DNA of 64,000 bases from positions 1 through 64,000 of the forward strand of contig JAJXWH010000009.1 of NCBI GenBank assembly GCA_021781745.1. Reading direction: 5' to 3'. This document shows positions 1-10,185 of the stretch, piece after piece. The notes under the pieces are model-generated. The model was not told the origin of the DNA. It saw only the letters and a program-made list of their open reading frames with translations, and searched no databases. The stretch comes from Bacillota bacterium (GTDB lineage Bacteria > Bacillota > Clostridia > Clostridiales > Clostridiaceae). A program made the position numbers and the translations under genes. Each line of letters starts with the position of its first letter. Position 1 is the first letter of the stretch.

Positions 1-683
1 TTACATTCTGTAGGTTTGTTTGCTGTGCGTATTTTTATATAAAAATAGACACTACTGATAATATTTATAGATCTTCAACGGATTGCATAAAAATTTTATT
101 TTATACATTAGTTTCCGTGACTACTCTGTTAGATTCCTGCCAAAATAAATTATCATTCATAGATAAAAACACTCCCATTTTCTTCAGTTATCTTATTTCT
201 GCTTGTAAAATTTCTGCTGTTCCTTCTTTAGTTGAATCCTTAAATCCATTTTCTTGAAGTATATGCCTTAAGGATAAATCTTTAGTATTAACGAATTGAG
301 GAACAACAACTTTTTTCCCGCTCAATTCTTGTAGATTATCTATTTTTAAATCTTTTATTGAAATTAAAATTGAACCAGAATCTGTAGCTCAGGCAATTAT
401 ATGCAATTTACCATTAAACCTTGAATACTCATTAATCGCTTGTCCTATATACGACAAATCACTCTCTCCAGCTAAAAGTCCTTCTATTTACTTAGACCCC
501 GCAAAAAAGCTTCCAATCAATTTTATTTTTATCACCCAAGTCCTTTTGAAATTGACCTGTAGCTCGTCCAATCAATACCTGAGAATGAGTTATATTAGGA
601 AAATAACCAACTCTTACATTAGTAGATTCATTATATTTTTCGGATTTGCAGCTTATAAAAATCCTGCCAAATAAGATAATCAT
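1..683 (-). pseudogene. decayed sulfonate/nitrate-type ABC transporter substrate-binding protein
   Basis: The minus strand holds recognisable but broken pieces of an SsuA/TauA-like periplasmic binding protein. The N-terminal part (683-492) reads VGYFPNITHSQVLIGRATGQF, typical of the start of the mature domain. Further fragments between about 480 and 190 read LLAGESDLSYIG, then a stop before ATDSGSILIS, then KIDNLQELSGKKVVVPQF and LSLRHILQENGFKDSTK. In-frame stops and frame breaks prevent a full protein. The gene probably ran past the left edge. It lies downstream of a similarly decayed ATPase gene, so both look like remains of one sulfonate or related importer. Family identity is recalled, not searched. 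Confidence 0.72.
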
Positions 684-1009
684 GAACTAAATGCTATAAT
701 CTTCATTCTCCTTTTATTAATCAAATTCTATTCCTCTCGTCTTTTGTAATCCAAGGATATTAAGTTCCTTAATACACAATATTTAAATTAGTCATTATAT
801 TTACTTTATATGTTCTAATCTTACTTAAGCATTATACCACTTATTGCTTCAATCCCCAAACTTTCCTTATTTTATTTTCAGTAGTATGCCCAATTATAAC
901 TATAACCACCATTACAATTGTAACTTGATTTATATCTGCAGTCTCTTTCTATAACATTAAGACTTGACCTAGTCCTTGGCTAGAATATAATCAGCTCTAT
1001 CTTCCGAAA
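684..1009. other. non-coding spacer between transporter remnants
   Basis: A+T-rich stretch with no open frame of note on either strand and no strong hairpin. It probably contains decayed sequence from the same former transporter operon, but nothing in it can be assigned. Confidence 0.5.
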
Positions 1010-1430
1010 TTATTATTTTCTTTTTATTACTTAAGAATCTGAAGTAACAATGTAAACAGTATCTGCTAACTTGATTACTTCTTCTATGTTATGAGTAAAA
1101 AATATTATAGTTTCATCTGTTCACTTCCACACTTTAACATTTCCGAATGTATTTTTTCCTACTTTCTTATCTAAATCTGAAAAAATTCATCCATTAATAA
1201 TAATTGTGAATCCATTGCTAATGCAACTCTTTGTATTATTCCTTCTGATAATTCAGTGTATATGAATTTCAATACTTCACCAGATTATATTCTAACGCAA
1301 TTGCTCTTCTTTCGTCCTTTATTAATAGTCTAGTTTAAATTTTAGAATTTTTCTCACTTGTATATAGAGCTTTTATAGTTTCATAAGATGCATGATTTGT
1401 ATTAACAGTTAATCTTTTTCTCAGATGGAC
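1010..1430 (-). pseudogene. decayed ABC transporter ATP-binding protein
   Basis: Minus-strand fragments match the second half of an ABC ATPase. A degraded signature region (ELSEGIIQRVALAM) is followed by a Walker B-like LLLMDEFFSDLD and then an H-loop segment TIIFFTHNIEEVIKLADTV. Stops and frame changes separate the pieces, for example one just before TDETIIFF. The first half, including Walker A, is not recognisable. The order ATPase then binding protein on the same strand suggests one dead sulfonate/nitrate/taurine-type import operon. It directly abuts the broken transposase, so insertion of that element may have started the decay (inference). Confidence 0.65.
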
Positions 1431-1433
1431 CCC

Positions 1434-2096
1434 CTACTTAGCTAATGCTTCTTTAAGCTCATTACTAATATAACCTTTGTCTGCTAACATCTTTATGTAG
1501 GTATTTGTTTGAAGTAGTTCAAATACGGCGTCCCTATCATCTAGATTAGCTGTAATTAAAAGAAAATCTGTTATAAATCCATCAGTAGTAATTAACTTAT
1601 GAAGTTTTAATCCATAATAAGTTTCTTTTTGGGAAGCACAATAGCGATAAGTTGATATGTCCTTGAATGATTTACAAAAGTAGGCTCTTCCAAATTTGCA
1701 TACTGGAATAGGCATGCTATCAATAATTCTAGTATCATCATCTTTAAATATTGATAAACTCGAAAAATATTTTTGAATTTCTAAAATTACTTTGTACAAA
1801 TTTCGTTTAGTTTTATTAAATCTTGTTCGATCACACATATTAGGAAATAAATCTGAGTAGTTCTTCTTAACGAAATAAAACCAAGCTTTTTCAGAATCAA
1901 TTGTGAGGGCTTCGCCTACGATACTAATTGTAATTATTTCAGAATCTGTAAGTTTAGATTCTGAAGTGTTTCTTCTATTTCTTATAGATTCAGGGATTAT
2001 TTCGTTATAAACATCATCAATTAACACAAAAGAAACTTAAAAAAAATCTTTTAAATCATCAATTTTTTCAGTATTATATTAAGTGAACTCTAACAT
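1434..2096 (-). mobile_element. broken IS982-family transposase (pseudogene)
   Basis: The open part (2027-1434, 197 codons) contains IS982-type segments such as IPVCKFGRAYFCKSF, YCASQKETYYGLKLH and MLADKGYISNELK. The same frame extends upstream to an ATG at 2096 but is interrupted by two TAA codons, at about codons 6 and 20 (MLEFT*YNTEKIDD...FF*VSF). These look like single-base changes of CAA and AAA. The C-terminus stops near residue 220 where family members run to roughly 290-300, so the 3' end is lost. No clear terminal inverted repeats or target duplications were identified. The element is certainly inactive. Confidence 0.85.
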
Positions 2097-2486
2097 TTTA
2101 ATCATCTCCTTATTATACTTTTGTTTGTTAATTTAATTATAATTTGGATGATTAAATTTTGTTAGAGTTTTTTATATATTAAATTTCAACTAGCACAACG
2201 CGTTATTTTAGTATGTCCATATGTGATGAATTTAAACAGCATTCTGTGATTAAAATTTATATAAATAACATAAAATCTTTTTTATATTTAAGTTATCATT
2301 CTTATTCTTATCAATTTTTAAAGTATTTTCTCATTATCCATTATGCCACATTTATACTAATCACTTTAAAAATCACATGCAATTCTTGTATTTTTATAGC
2401 ATATGTGCTATTTTATTGATATACTGTTATTTTAACCAAATAATCATCATGGATTTATCAACATTAGAGAGGATGGCAACTTACTT
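2097..2486. other. non-coding spacer before the sulfotransferase, with probable IS upstream end
   Basis: About 390 bases without a convincing gene. The part 2127-2180 lies just upstream of the transposase start and resembles 19111-19165 inside the polysaccharide locus, so it may be one end of the insertion element. A 68-codon plus-strand frame (2213-2419) was judged random. The rest should hold the sulfotransferase promoter, but no convincing -35/-10 pair was chosen. Confidence 0.4.
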
Positions 2487-3302
2487 ATGAAAAAATTAAA
2501 GAAAAGAATAAAAAAGTCTTTGAAACGCTATTTATTGGACAAGCTAACTGATATCGACTATAGTTTCCAAGTCGAAGAAGACGATATTTTTTTAGCTTCT
2601 TACCCAAAGTCAGGTAATACATGGATGAGATTTTTATTGAGTAATATCATTATAGATGATGAAATTAATTTTGTAAATGTTGAAGAAATTATTATAGATT
2701 TATCTAAACTTACCAGTTCTAATATAAAAAGATCGCAGAAATATAATATTATCAAAACGCATTCACCTTATTATATAAAATTTTCATCTAACAAAATTAT
2801 TTATATTGTTAGAGATGTTAGAGATGTAGTCATTTCAACATATTATCACTATAAAAAAGGTAGTGGCATAGAAATAGAATTTGAAGATTTTTTTGAAATG
2901 TTTCTCGATGGCAGTGCATGGCCAACTTATGGAACATGGGGTGAAAATGTCGGAAGTTGGATTGGTGCTAAGTCTGGTGATAAAGAAAACTTTTTACTAA
3001 TTAGATATGAAGATTTACTTGACGATACTTTTTCTTCATTAAAAAATATATGTAATTTTTTAAATTTAAATGTTTCAGATAACAAAATAGCAAAATCAGT
3101 TAGAAAATGTGATTTTAAAGAGCTTCAAAATAATGAAATTAAATATGAAAACATTGCTCCTCAAACAAAAGATTGTCGAAAGGATATTAAGTTTTTTAGA
3201 AATGGTACTTCTGGTCAATGGAAAGATGTTTTAACAGAAGACCAACTAAACCAACTATATAAGAAGTTTGGTACTCAAATGAAACTCTTTGGATATTTAT
3301 AA
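2487..3302 (+). CDS. sulfotransferase domain protein (PAPS-dependent type)
   Basis: A 271-residue cytosolic protein of the Sulfotransfer_1 fold, expected to move a sulfo group from PAPS to a hydroxyl or amine acceptor. The 5'-phosphosulfate loop YPKSGNTW is at residues 39-46 and the 3'-phosphate segment IVRDVRDVVISTYYHY near 107-122. A C-terminal part with FRNGTSGQWKDVLT matches the usual RKG-like region near the end of the family. The N-terminus is very Lys-rich with no signal peptide. GAGAGG-like bases about 14 nt upstream give a weak ribosome site. It faces the rml end of the polysaccharide locus, so a surface sugar is a possible acceptor, but no PAPS-making genes are nearby and the substrate is unknown. 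Confidence 0.85.
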   Translation: MKKLKKRIKKSLKRYLLDKLTDIDYSFQVEEDDIFLASYPKSGNTWMRFLLSNIIIDDEINFVNVEEIIIDLSKLTSSNIKRSQKYNIIKTHSPYYIKFSSNKIIYIVRDVRDVVISTYYHYKKGSGIEIEFEDFFEMFLDGSAWPTYGTWGENVGSWIGAKSGDKENFLLIRYEDLLDDTFSSLKNICNFLNLNVSDNKIAKSVRKCDFKELQNNEIKYENIAPQTKDCRKDIKFFRNGTSGQWKDVLTEDQLNQLYKKFGTQMKLFGYL

Positions 3303-3721
3303 TTCATATTTGTAATAGCTTCTTCATAGACATTAAAATATTCTAAAAAATTACTAGTTAAAGTATTATTCAAATTTCACTAAAAAATAGATTATATTTC
3401 ACCGAAGTCAGAATATTCAGCAAAATATAATCTATATTTTTATTCCCATTTATGCAATTCCAAGCATAAGGCATTAGAGAATCATCTAGATATCTCAAAT
3501 TTTTTAGATAAGGTTTCAAGTCATTAAAACAAATAGCAAGTAAGATTCATTAATTATTTTAATCAAAATATTAAATTTTAACCCTTTAAAAAGCAATTGT
3601 TATTTTTTATTTTATTATTAAGCTTTTTAATAATTGCAGTATATATATTTTTAGACTCTTATTTCTAATTTATTTGGCTAAAACCTTTTTTCATGCTTAT
3701 TAGTAGCTATACTAGAAACTC
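3303..3721. other. intergenic region between convergent genes
   Basis: About 420 A+T-rich bases between the stops of the sulfotransferase (+) and rmlB (-). It contains one strong dyad (listed separately) and a weaker ATTATTAA/TTAATAAT inverted repeat near 3614-3634. Short translated pieces on the plus strand near 3450-3570 look vaguely protein-like but carry several stops and could not be assigned. Confidence 0.5.
3382..3440. terminator. hairpin between convergent genes, possible bidirectional terminator
   Basis: Perfect 13-bp inverted repeat (3387-3399 with 3423-3435) around a 23-nt loop. It is flanked by an A-run on the left and a T-run on the right, so either strand ends in a U-rich tail. 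It lies about 85 bases after the sulfotransferase stop. The long loop is unusual for an intrinsic terminator. Confidence 0.5.
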
Positions 3722-4771
3722 CTATTTATACATCTTCTCATAGTATTTTTGATAATCACCAGAGGTTACATTTTTCATCCATTCCGTATTATCTAAATAC
3801 CATCTAATAGTCTTCCTAATTCCAACTTCAAAAGTAGTTTCAGGATACCACCCTAATTCTGCCTTTATCTTATCTGGAGCTATTCCGTATCTTCTATCAT
3901 GACCTTTTCTATCTTCAACATATTTTATTAAACTTTCAGTAACATTTTTATCTATATTCTCATTTATATAAGCAATTACTGTCTTTACTATTTGTATATT
4001 AGTTCTTTCGTTATGCCCGCCTACATTGTAGACTTCTCCAAGCCTACCACCGTTAATAACCATATCAATTGCTTTTGCATGATCTTCTACAAAAAGCCAA
4101 TCTCTTATATTTAAGCCGTCACCATATACAGGTAAGTCTTTATGCTGCAGACAGTTATTTATTAATAATGGAATTAACTTTTCTGGAAATTGGAATGGTC
4201 CATAGTTATTTGAACATCTTGTTATATTAACTGGCATTTTATAAGTATCATAATAAGCTTTAACCATTAAGTCTGAACTTGCCTTACTTGATGAATATGG
4301 ACTATGAGGATCTATTGGTGTTGTTTCCATAAAGAATCCTTCATCTCCTAATGATCCATAAACTTCATCTGTTGAAACATGAAGAAATTTAACACCTTCT
4401 TTAAATCCATCTTCTGTCTCCCAAGCTTCTTTGGCACAATTAAGCATATTAACTGTGCCTAATACATTTGTTTTAGCAAATATTTCTGGTTCTTTTATGC
4501 TTCTATCAACATGGGATTCTGCTGCAAAATGAACAACATAGTTTATATCATTAGCTTCGAATAAACTTGAAACTAATTCTTTATCACAAATGTCTCCTTG
4601 AACAAATGTATGTCTCTCATCATTTTCAATAGACTTAAGGTTTTCTAAATTTCCTGCATAAGTTAACTTATCTAAATTTATTATTTTAATATCTGAATAT
4701 TTATTTAACATATATAAAACAAAGTTTGATCCTATAAATCCTGCGCCGCCTGTAACTAAATATGTCTTCAT
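3722..4771 (-). CDS. rmlB: dTDP-glucose 4,6-dehydratase
   Basis: A 349-residue extended short-chain dehydrogenase that turns dTDP-glucose into dTDP-4-keto-6-deoxyglucose. The NAD loop TGGAGFIG is at residues 7-14, HFAAESHVDRS near 81-91, the catalytic STDEVYG segment near 133-139, and the YxxxK pair in SPYSSSKASS near 155-165. The length is standard. A good AGGAGG sits ahead of the ATG, inside the end of rmlD. It is the last gene of the A-C-D-B rml run. Its product is shared by two branches encoded here: RmlC/RmlD to rhamnose, and the FdtA/aminotransferase pair to a 3-amino sugar. Confidence 0.97.
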   Translation of the reverse strand: MKTYLVTGGAGFIGSNFVLYMLNKYSDIKIINLDKLTYAGNLENLKSIENDERHTFVQGDICDKELVSSLFEANDINYVVHFAAESHVDRSIKEPEIFAKTNVLGTVNMLNCAKEAWETEDGFKEGVKFLHVSTDEVYGSLGDEGFFMETTPIDPHSPYSSSKASSDLMVKAYYDTYKMPVNITRCSNNYGPFQFPEKLIPLLINNCLQHKDLPVYGDGLNIRDWLFVEDHAKAIDMVINGGRLGEVYNVGGHNERTNIQIVKTVIAYINENIDKNVTESLIKYVEDRKGHDRRYGIAPDKIKAELGWYPETTFEVGIRKTIRWYLDNTEWMKNVTSGDYQKYYEKMYK

Positions 4772-4773
4772 TA

Positions 4774-5679
4774 TTATACTCCCTCCTGGTGACAGTCACC
4801 ATTTTCTATTTTATTTATAAATGATTTTATTGCATCCTTCCATTCTCTCATTTCATCATCAACAGTATTTCTAAGCATCATATTATCAAGAGATGAATAT
4901 ACTGGTCTCTTTGCTGGAGTTTTGTACTCTTCTGATGTGCAAGGTTTAACCTCACATTTTTCTCCTGATAATTCAATTATAATTTTTGCAAAGTCATACC
5001 AGTTGCATTCCCCTTTACCAGTGCAATGATATACTCCATATTCTTCTGTCTGTATAAGTTTTAATATATGGTAAGCTAAATCATTAGCATGAGTAGGATT
5101 ACCCCTTTGGTCATTTACAACAGTTATCATATCTCTTTCTTTTCCAAGTTTTCTCATAGTGTAAACAAAGTTATGGCCTACATATCCATAAAGCCATGCA
5201 GTTCTTACTATAAAATATTTTGATGAAAATTCTCTTACATAATTTTCTCCGAGTAGCTTAGTCTTTCCGTATACACTATATGGAGCTGTTAAATCATATT
5301 CAGTTAATGGCTTATTTCCAACTCCACTAAATACATAATCAGTTGATACCTGAACTAATTTTGCACCTATTTTTTCGCAAGCTATAGCTAAATTTCTTGG
5401 GCCAATTGAGTTAACTTTAAAAGCAAAATCTTCATTACTTTCACAGCCATCAACATTTGTTGCCGCTGCACAATTAATTACTACATCAGGTTTTAAGTCA
5501 TTTATTTTATTTTCAACTTGTCCTAAATTAGTTATATCTAATTCGTCTACATCTAATGCTATAACCTCTGATTTTTTTATAACTTCTGAAACTTCTCCTA
5601 TTTCAGCTTTTCCAGTTTTTATTATATCTAAAAGTTCATTACCTAATTGGCCTTTTGCACCAGTTATCAATATCTTCAT
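4774..5679 (-). CDS. rmlD: dTDP-4-dehydrorhamnose reductase
   Basis: A 301-residue NAD(P)H-dependent reductase performing the last step to dTDP-L-rhamnose. It has TGAKGQLGNELL at residues 6-17, the STDYVFSG segment, the catalytic Tyr and Lys in YSVYGKTKLLGE, and TAWLYG. The start has AAGGAG about 9 nt upstream. The stop is two bases before the rmlB ATG, so the two genes are translationally linked. Length and motifs are ordinary for the family. Confidence 0.96.
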   Translation of the reverse strand: MKILITGAKGQLGNELLDIIKTGKAEIGEVSEVIKKSEVIALDVDELDITNLGQVENKINDLKPDVVINCAAATNVDGCESNEDFAFKVNSIGPRNLAIACEKIGAKLVQVSTDYVFSGVGNKPLTEYDLTAPYSVYGKTKLLGENYVREFSSKYFIVRTAWLYGYVGHNFVYTMRKLGKERDMITVVNDQRGNPTHANDLAYHILKLIQTEEYGVYHCTGKGECNWYDFAKIIIELSGEKCEVKPCTSEEYKTPAKRPVYSSLDNMMLRNTVDDEMREWKDAIKSFINKIENGDCHQEGV

Positions 5680-5700
5680 AAATCCGTACTCCTTGAAATT

Positions 5701-6276
5701 CTATAATCTAAAATCTTCATAATCACTTAAATCTATATCTTTTAAATTTGGATGATTCTTATCCTTTTCAGATAAAATTATATCTTTTATTCCATCTAGA
5801 GGCCATTTGATATTTATATCAGAATCATTCCACATAATTCCTCCATCATATTCTGGCGCATAGAAATCTGTACATTTATAATTAAATACAGCCTCATCTG
5901 AAAGTACTAAAAAACCATGAGCAAAACCTTTAGGTATGTAGAATTGCTTCCTATTTTCTTCACTTAAAACAACACCTTCCCACTTACCATAAGTAGGAGA
6001 CCCAGTTCTTAAGTCAACTGCCACATCAAAAACTTTACCTTTAGTCACTCTAACAAGTTTTCCTTGACTATGCTTTCTTTGAAAATGAAGCCCTCTAAGC
6101 ACTCCTTTACTAGATTTAGATTCGTTATCTTGAACAAAAGTCATGTTAAGCCCAGCTTCTTCAAAATGTTCTTTATTATAAGATTCCATAAAATAACCTC
6201 TATTGTCACCAAAAACTTTAGGTTCTATTATATAAACTCCAGCTATACTTGTCTTATTAAAAATAAAATTTCCCAT
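5701..6276 (-). CDS. rmlC: dTDP-4-dehydrorhamnose 3,5-epimerase
   Basis: A 191-residue cupin that epimerises C3 and C5 of dTDP-4-keto-6-deoxyglucose on the way to rhamnose. RGYFMESYN near 26-34, the catalytic His in VLRGLHFQ (about residue 64) and FYIPKGFAHGFLVLSD are characteristic. AAGGAG precedes the start. It lies between rmlA and rmlD with short gaps and is part of the same transcript. Confidence 0.96.
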   Translation of the reverse strand: MGNFIFNKTSIAGVYIIEPKVFGDNRGYFMESYNKEHFEEAGLNMTFVQDNESKSSKGVLRGLHFQRKHSQGKLVRVTKGKVFDVAVDLRTGSPTYGKWEGVVLSEENRKQFYIPKGFAHGFLVLSDEAVFNYKCTDFYAPEYDGGIMWNDSDINIKWPLDGIKDIILSEKDKNHPNLKDIDLSDYEDFRL

Positions 6277-6288
6277 TTCATTAGCTCC

Positions 6289-7203
6289 TTATATGTTTTT
6301 AGTTGATGCAATTTCTGATTTACCCTTTTGAAGTTCTACTTCCTCTACTATAGCCATTAAGTACTTACCATATCCTGTTTTCATTAATGGTTTAGCAAGT
6401 TCAATAACAGCTTCTGAGCTTATCCATCCTTTTCTATAAGCAATTTCTTCAAGACATGCTATAAAGGTTCCTTGAGTATTTTGAACTGCTTCAACAAAAT
6501 TAGAAGCTTGAAGCATAGAAGAATGAGTGCCTGTATCAAGCCAAGCCATTCCACGCCCTAATAATTGAACCTTTAATGTACCTTCTTCCATATATGCTTT
6601 ATTTAAATCTGTTATCTCTAACTCACCTCTTGGCGATGGCTTTAAAGCTTTAGCTTTTTTAACAACTGAATTATCATAAAAATAAAGACCTGGAACCGCA
6701 TATTTAGATTTTGGTTTTTCTGGCTTTTCTTCTAAGGAAATAACTCTGCCTTCTTCATCAAATTCAACTACGCCAAAAGCCTTTGGATTTTGAACATAAT
6801 AACCAAATACATATGCACCATTTTCTAAGCTGGCTGCTTTTCTTAAATGTTCTGTAAAGCTTTGACCGTAAAATATATTATCTCCAAGCACCATAGCAAC
6901 ATTATCGTCACCAATAAACTCTTCTCCAATAATAAAAGCTTCTGCTAACCCATTAGGGTTTTCTTGAACTGCGTATTCAATATGCAGTCCTAATTCTTGT
7001 CCATCTTTAAAAAGCTCTTTAAAATTAATAATATCTCTTGGAGTAGATATTATTAATATATTCTTTATTCCTGCAAGCATCAATACTGACATTGGATAAT
7101 AAATCATTGGTTTATCATATATTGGTGCCATTTGTTTTGACATTGCCTTTGTCACTGGATACAATCTCGTACCAGATCCGCCTGCTAATATAATTCCTTT
7201 CAT
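6289..7203 (-). CDS. rmlA: glucose-1-phosphate thymidylyltransferase
   Basis: A 304-residue nucleotidyltransferase joining dTTP and glucose-1-phosphate to dTDP-glucose. The N-terminal GGSGTRLYP (residues 8-16) binds nucleotide. [27 protein letters not shown] and [12 protein letters not shown] are hallmark segments. Its ATG overlaps the stop of the wzx-like gene by four bases, with an AGGAGTT site just upstream. It supplies the precursor for both the rhamnose and 3-amino-sugar branches. Confidence 0.97.
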   Translation of the reverse strand: MKGIILAGGSGTRLYPVTKAMSKQMAPIYDKPMIYYPMSVLMLAGIKNILIISTPRDIINFKELFKDGQELGLHIEYAVQENPNGLAEAFIIGEEFIGDDNVAMVLGDNIFYGQSFTEHLRKAASLENGAYVFGYYVQNPKAFGVVEFDEEGRVISLEEKPEKPKSKYAVPGLYFYDNSVVKKAKALKPSPRGELEITDLNKAYMEEGTLKVQLLGRGMAWLDTGTHSSMLQASNFVEAVQNTQGTFIACLEEIAYRKGWISSEAVIELAKPLMKTGYGKYLMAIVEEVELQKGKSEIASTKNI

Positions 7204-8648
7204 AATCCAACTCCTTTTTTTGATTTTATCTTTTTTAATTTATTAAAGACAATCTTAAGATCTTTTCTATATAAATAGCCATAAAATATACAACATATAA
7301 AACTTAATAATAAACTTAACAATATACTATTTTTAAATATTAATCTCCATAAAATGAAAAATAATATTGTTATAACACTGCTTAACAAAAATTTATTAGA
7401 TATATTTACTAACTTGAGCTTAGTTAAAACTATAGCACATATTAAAACAGAAACTATATAACCTAGTAAAGTTCCTATTGCCGCACCTTCTATTCCTATT
7501 ACAGGAATTAAAAAATAATTTACTCCAATATTAGTTATTGCACCAAAACTTAATATTATCGCAGATGGTCCAGTCTTTTTCTTTACTAGAAACTGATTTC
7601 CTATAGTTTGATATAACATTAATAATAATGGTGATAAAAACATATATGGAAATACTATTGCACCTTTGATATAATCTCCTGTAAAAAACAATTTAAATAT
7701 AAAATCGCTTATAGAAGTTAAACATATTGTCACGGCAAATGAAACTATACCCAAGTATTCAAATATTTTCGATGTCATTTCAACCTGGTCTTCATTTTCC
7801 ATTGTAGAGAATGCAAAATATTGCCATCCACCAGCAAAAGCAGTATATATAAACTGGCTGATAGACGCTACTCTCGCACCAACTCCATAAATACCAACAC
7901 CATCATTTCCTATATATTTTGCTATCATCATTCTATCACACGAATTAAATATCCAATATATTACAAAATTAGGAAGTAACGGTAAACCAATTTTAAGCAT
8001 TTGCTTCATCAATTTTTTATCAATTTTCTTAATATTGAACCAGCTTGAATTTAATATAAAAAATATTATAAGCATAGACAATGCTGCTAATAATCCTGCA
8101 AGTGGCAATGCCAAAACATACATTCCTTTAATTAAAAGAGGCACTGATATACTGTATGAAATAATAGGTGTCAAAGTATTAGTTATTAAAAATACTTTTC
8201 TTTTATTCTGCATTCTTGTTGGTGCTGAAATTATTGAGTTAGTTGTACCTATTAAAATTGTCAAAGCTGTAATTATTAGCAGATTACTGTATTCATAAGA
8301 ACTAAAAAATAGATTTGAGAAAAAATCTCTAAACAAAATTAATACACAAAATATAACTATTGATGTTATTGTTACAAAATAAAACGCACTGGAACATACT
8401 GCTTTTTTATATTCTAAATCATCTTTATCAAAAAACATTCTAAACATTGCATCAAACATTCCCATTATAGCTATTGCAGAACCAAATGAAACAACTATAT
8501 TAGATATATCATTAAGCCCATAATAAAATGTATCCGGAATAAGTCTAGTGACAATAGGAAGCATAATAAGTGGAACTATTTTACTTACTATGCTTCCTAA
8601 TCCATAGACAAAAAAATTCTCTAAAAACAACCTAGCCCTGCTTTTCAT
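7200..8648 (-). CDS. wzx: polysaccharide repeat-unit flippase (Wzx-like)
   Basis: A 482-residue integral membrane protein of the polysaccharide transporter/MATE-like family with about 12-14 hydrophobic segments. The N-terminal [20 protein letters not shown] and the central [18 protein letters not shown] resemble clostridial Wzx proteins. It should move the undecaprenyl-linked repeat unit across the membrane before polymerisation. It overlaps the aminotransferase gene by 17 bases and rmlA by four, so it is tightly coupled. No strong ribosome site is visible, which suggests coupled translation. Substrate specificity cannot be read from sequence. Confidence 0.87.
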   Translation of the reverse strand: MKSRARLFLENFFVYGLGSIVSKIVPLIMLPIVTRLIPDTFYYGLNDISNIVVSFGSAIAIMGMFDAMFRMFFDKDDLEYKKAVCSSAFYFVTITSIVIFCVLILFRDFFSNLFFSSYEYSNLLIITALTILIGTTNSIISAPTRMQNKRKVFLITNTLTPIISYSISVPLLIKGMYVLALPLAGLLAALSMLIIFFILNSSWFNIKKIDKKLMKQMLKIGLPLLPNFVIYWIFNSCDRMMIAKYIGNDGVGIYGVGARVASISQFIYTAFAGGWQYFAFSTMENEDQVEMTSKIFEYLGIVSFAVTICLTSISDFIFKLFFTGDYIKGAIVFPYMFLSPLLLMLYQTIGNQFLVKKKTGPSAIILSFGAITNIGVNYFLIPVIGIEGAAIGTLLGYIVSVLICAIVLTKLKLVNISNKFLLSSVITILFFILWRLIFKNSILLSLLLSFICCIFYGYLYRKDLKIVFNKLKKIKSKKGVGL

Positions 8649-9750
8649 TATTATTTTCCCATCTGTTTATTGTATCAATAACATATTGAACCTCTTCATT
8701 CTTCATTCCGTACCACATAGGAATACTTAAAACTTCACCTGATATTTTTTCAGCTATAGGCAAATCTCCTTTTTTATGACTTAAATCAGCATAAGCATTT
8801 TGTAAATGCATAGGTATTGGATAATGAATTGTTGTGCCTATCCCTTGCTTATTTAAATAATCTTGAAGTTTATCTCTCTTTTCAGTTCTTATAACAAATA
8901 AATGCCACACATGTTTTGAACAATTCATTTCCACTGGTTTTATTACTTTAGTATCATTAATACCGTTAATATATTTTTGTGCCGTTTTTGCTCTATCTTC
9001 ATTCCACTTTTCAAGATTTTTTAGTTTAATCCTTAAAAATGCCGCTTGAACTTCATCAAGTCGTGAATTTGTTCCCTTGTATATATGATGATATTTTTTA
9101 TCAGAACCATAATTAGCTATAGCTCTCATTTTATCTGCTAATTCCTTATCATTTGTAACAACAGCTCCGCCATCTCCAAGTGCACCCAAATTTTTTCCTG
9201 GATAAAAACTAAATCCAGCCGCATCACCTAAACCCCCTACTTTTTTCCCTTTATATAATGCTCCATGAGCTTGTGCTGAATCTTCTATAACTTTTAAATT
9301 ATACTTTTTAGCAATACTATTTATCTTATCCATGTCTGCGGGTTGTCCATATAAATGAACTGCCATTATTGCTTTTGTTTTATCTGTTATAGCTTTCTCT
9401 ATTAATTCAGAATTAATATTATATGATACTAAATCTGGTTCGACAAATATAGGTGTAGCTCCTGTATATGATACAGCAAGAGCTGTAGCAATGTATGTAT
9501 TAGATGGTACTATCACTTCATCACCTTGACCAATATCATATGCCCTTAATATTAAGTAAAGTGCATCTAAACCATTTCCACATCCGATGCAATACTTAGA
9601 ATCACAAAATTCTGCAAAATCTTCTTCAAATTTTTTAACTTCTTCTCCTTGTATAAACCAATTCCTTTGGTACACTTCTTTAAATTTATTTAATATTTCA
9701 CTTTCAATTTCTTTATGCATGGGTTCAAAGCTTACGAATGGTATATTCAT
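8632..9750 (-). CDS. DegT/DnrJ/EryC1-family sugar 3-aminotransferase (FdtB/QdtB-like)
   Basis: A 372-residue PLP-dependent aminotransferase acting on a nucleotide-linked keto sugar. The predicted PLP lysine is K186 in [16 protein letters not shown], and EDSAQAHGA near 156-164 contains the cofactor aspartate. I start at the ATG at 9750 because AAGGAAG lies 8 nt upstream; a GTG three codons earlier overlaps that site. It follows directly after an FdtA-type ketoisomerase, the usual pair for dTDP-3-amino-3,6-dideoxyhexoses (Fuc3N or Qui3N). The exact sugar cannot be decided. Confidence 0.88.
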   Translation of the reverse strand: MNIPFVSFEPMHKEIESEILNKFKEVYQRNWFIQGEEVKKFEEDFAEFCDSKYCIGCGNGLDALYLILRAYDIGQGDEVIVPSNTYIATALAVSYTGATPIFVEPDLVSYNINSELIEKAITDKTKAIMAVHLYGQPADMDKINSIAKKYNLKVIEDSAQAHGALYKGKKVGGLGDAAGFSFYPGKNLGALGDGGAVVTNDKELADKMRAIANYGSDKKYHHIYKGTNSRLDEVQAAFLRIKLKNLEKWNEDRAKTAQKYINGINDTKVIKPVEMNCSKHVWHLFVIRTEKRDKLQDYLNKQGIGTTIHYPIPMHLQNAYADLSHKKGDLPIAEKISGEVLSIPMWYGMKNEEVQYVIDTINRWENNNEKQG

Positions 9751-9765
9751 ACTTAACACTTCCTT

Positions 9766-10182
9766 TTAAAATCTTTTTTTAGCCTCTTCTAGATAAAAAT
9801 CATAGTTTCTTATATAATCATTTTCATCATAATATTCTGAAGCTAGAACTAACAATACACTTCCCTCGCTAAAATCAAACATTTCTCTCCATATCAAAGG
9901 TCCTATATATAAACCTACCGATGAATTGTTTAGTTCAATAACTTCTTCTTCCTTTGGATTTTTAACTCTTATTTTAGCAGACCCGTTTAAACAGATTAAA
10001 ACTTGATGAAGTTTTCTATGTGAATGAAATCCTCTTGTTACCCCTTGCTCTACTTGGCTAATATAGTAAATTCGCTTTATCTCAAAAGGAACATCTATCT
10101 TACTTTCTATAGGTGTTAAGTGCCCGTACTTATCTGTTATATCTTTAAATTTCATTAATGAACAATTATACAATATTTTCAT
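9766..10182 (-). CDS. dTDP-4-keto-6-deoxyhexose 3,4-ketoisomerase (FdtA/QdtA family)
   Basis: A 138-residue cupin that moves the keto group of dTDP-4-keto-6-deoxyglucose from C4 to C3. The motif TRGFHSHRKLHQVLICLNGS has the conserved His residues (about 53, 55 and 59). WREMFDFSEGSVLLVLASEYYDE is typical of the WxcM/FdtA C-terminus. The start is uncertain: the AGGGG is directly against the ATG at 10182, so a TTG at 10173 or an ATG at 10155 are alternatives. It sits between the MaoC-like gene and the aminotransferase. Whether the product is galacto (FdtA) or gluco (QdtA) is not visible. Confidence 0.88.
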   Translation of the reverse strand: MKILYNCSLMKFKDITDKYGHLTPIESKIDVPFEIKRIYYISQVEQGVTRGFHSHRKLHQVLICLNGSAKIRVKNPKEEEVIELNNSSVGLYIGPLIWREMFDFSEGSVLLVLASEYYDENDYIRNYDFYLEEAKKRF

Positions 10183-10185
10183 CCC

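Noticed and set aside
2213..2419. A 68-codon plus-strand open frame upstream of the sulfotransferase
   Set aside because: Composition (Ile, Tyr, Phe, Leu from A+T-rich DNA) is random-like, it has no ribosome site and no recognisable domain.
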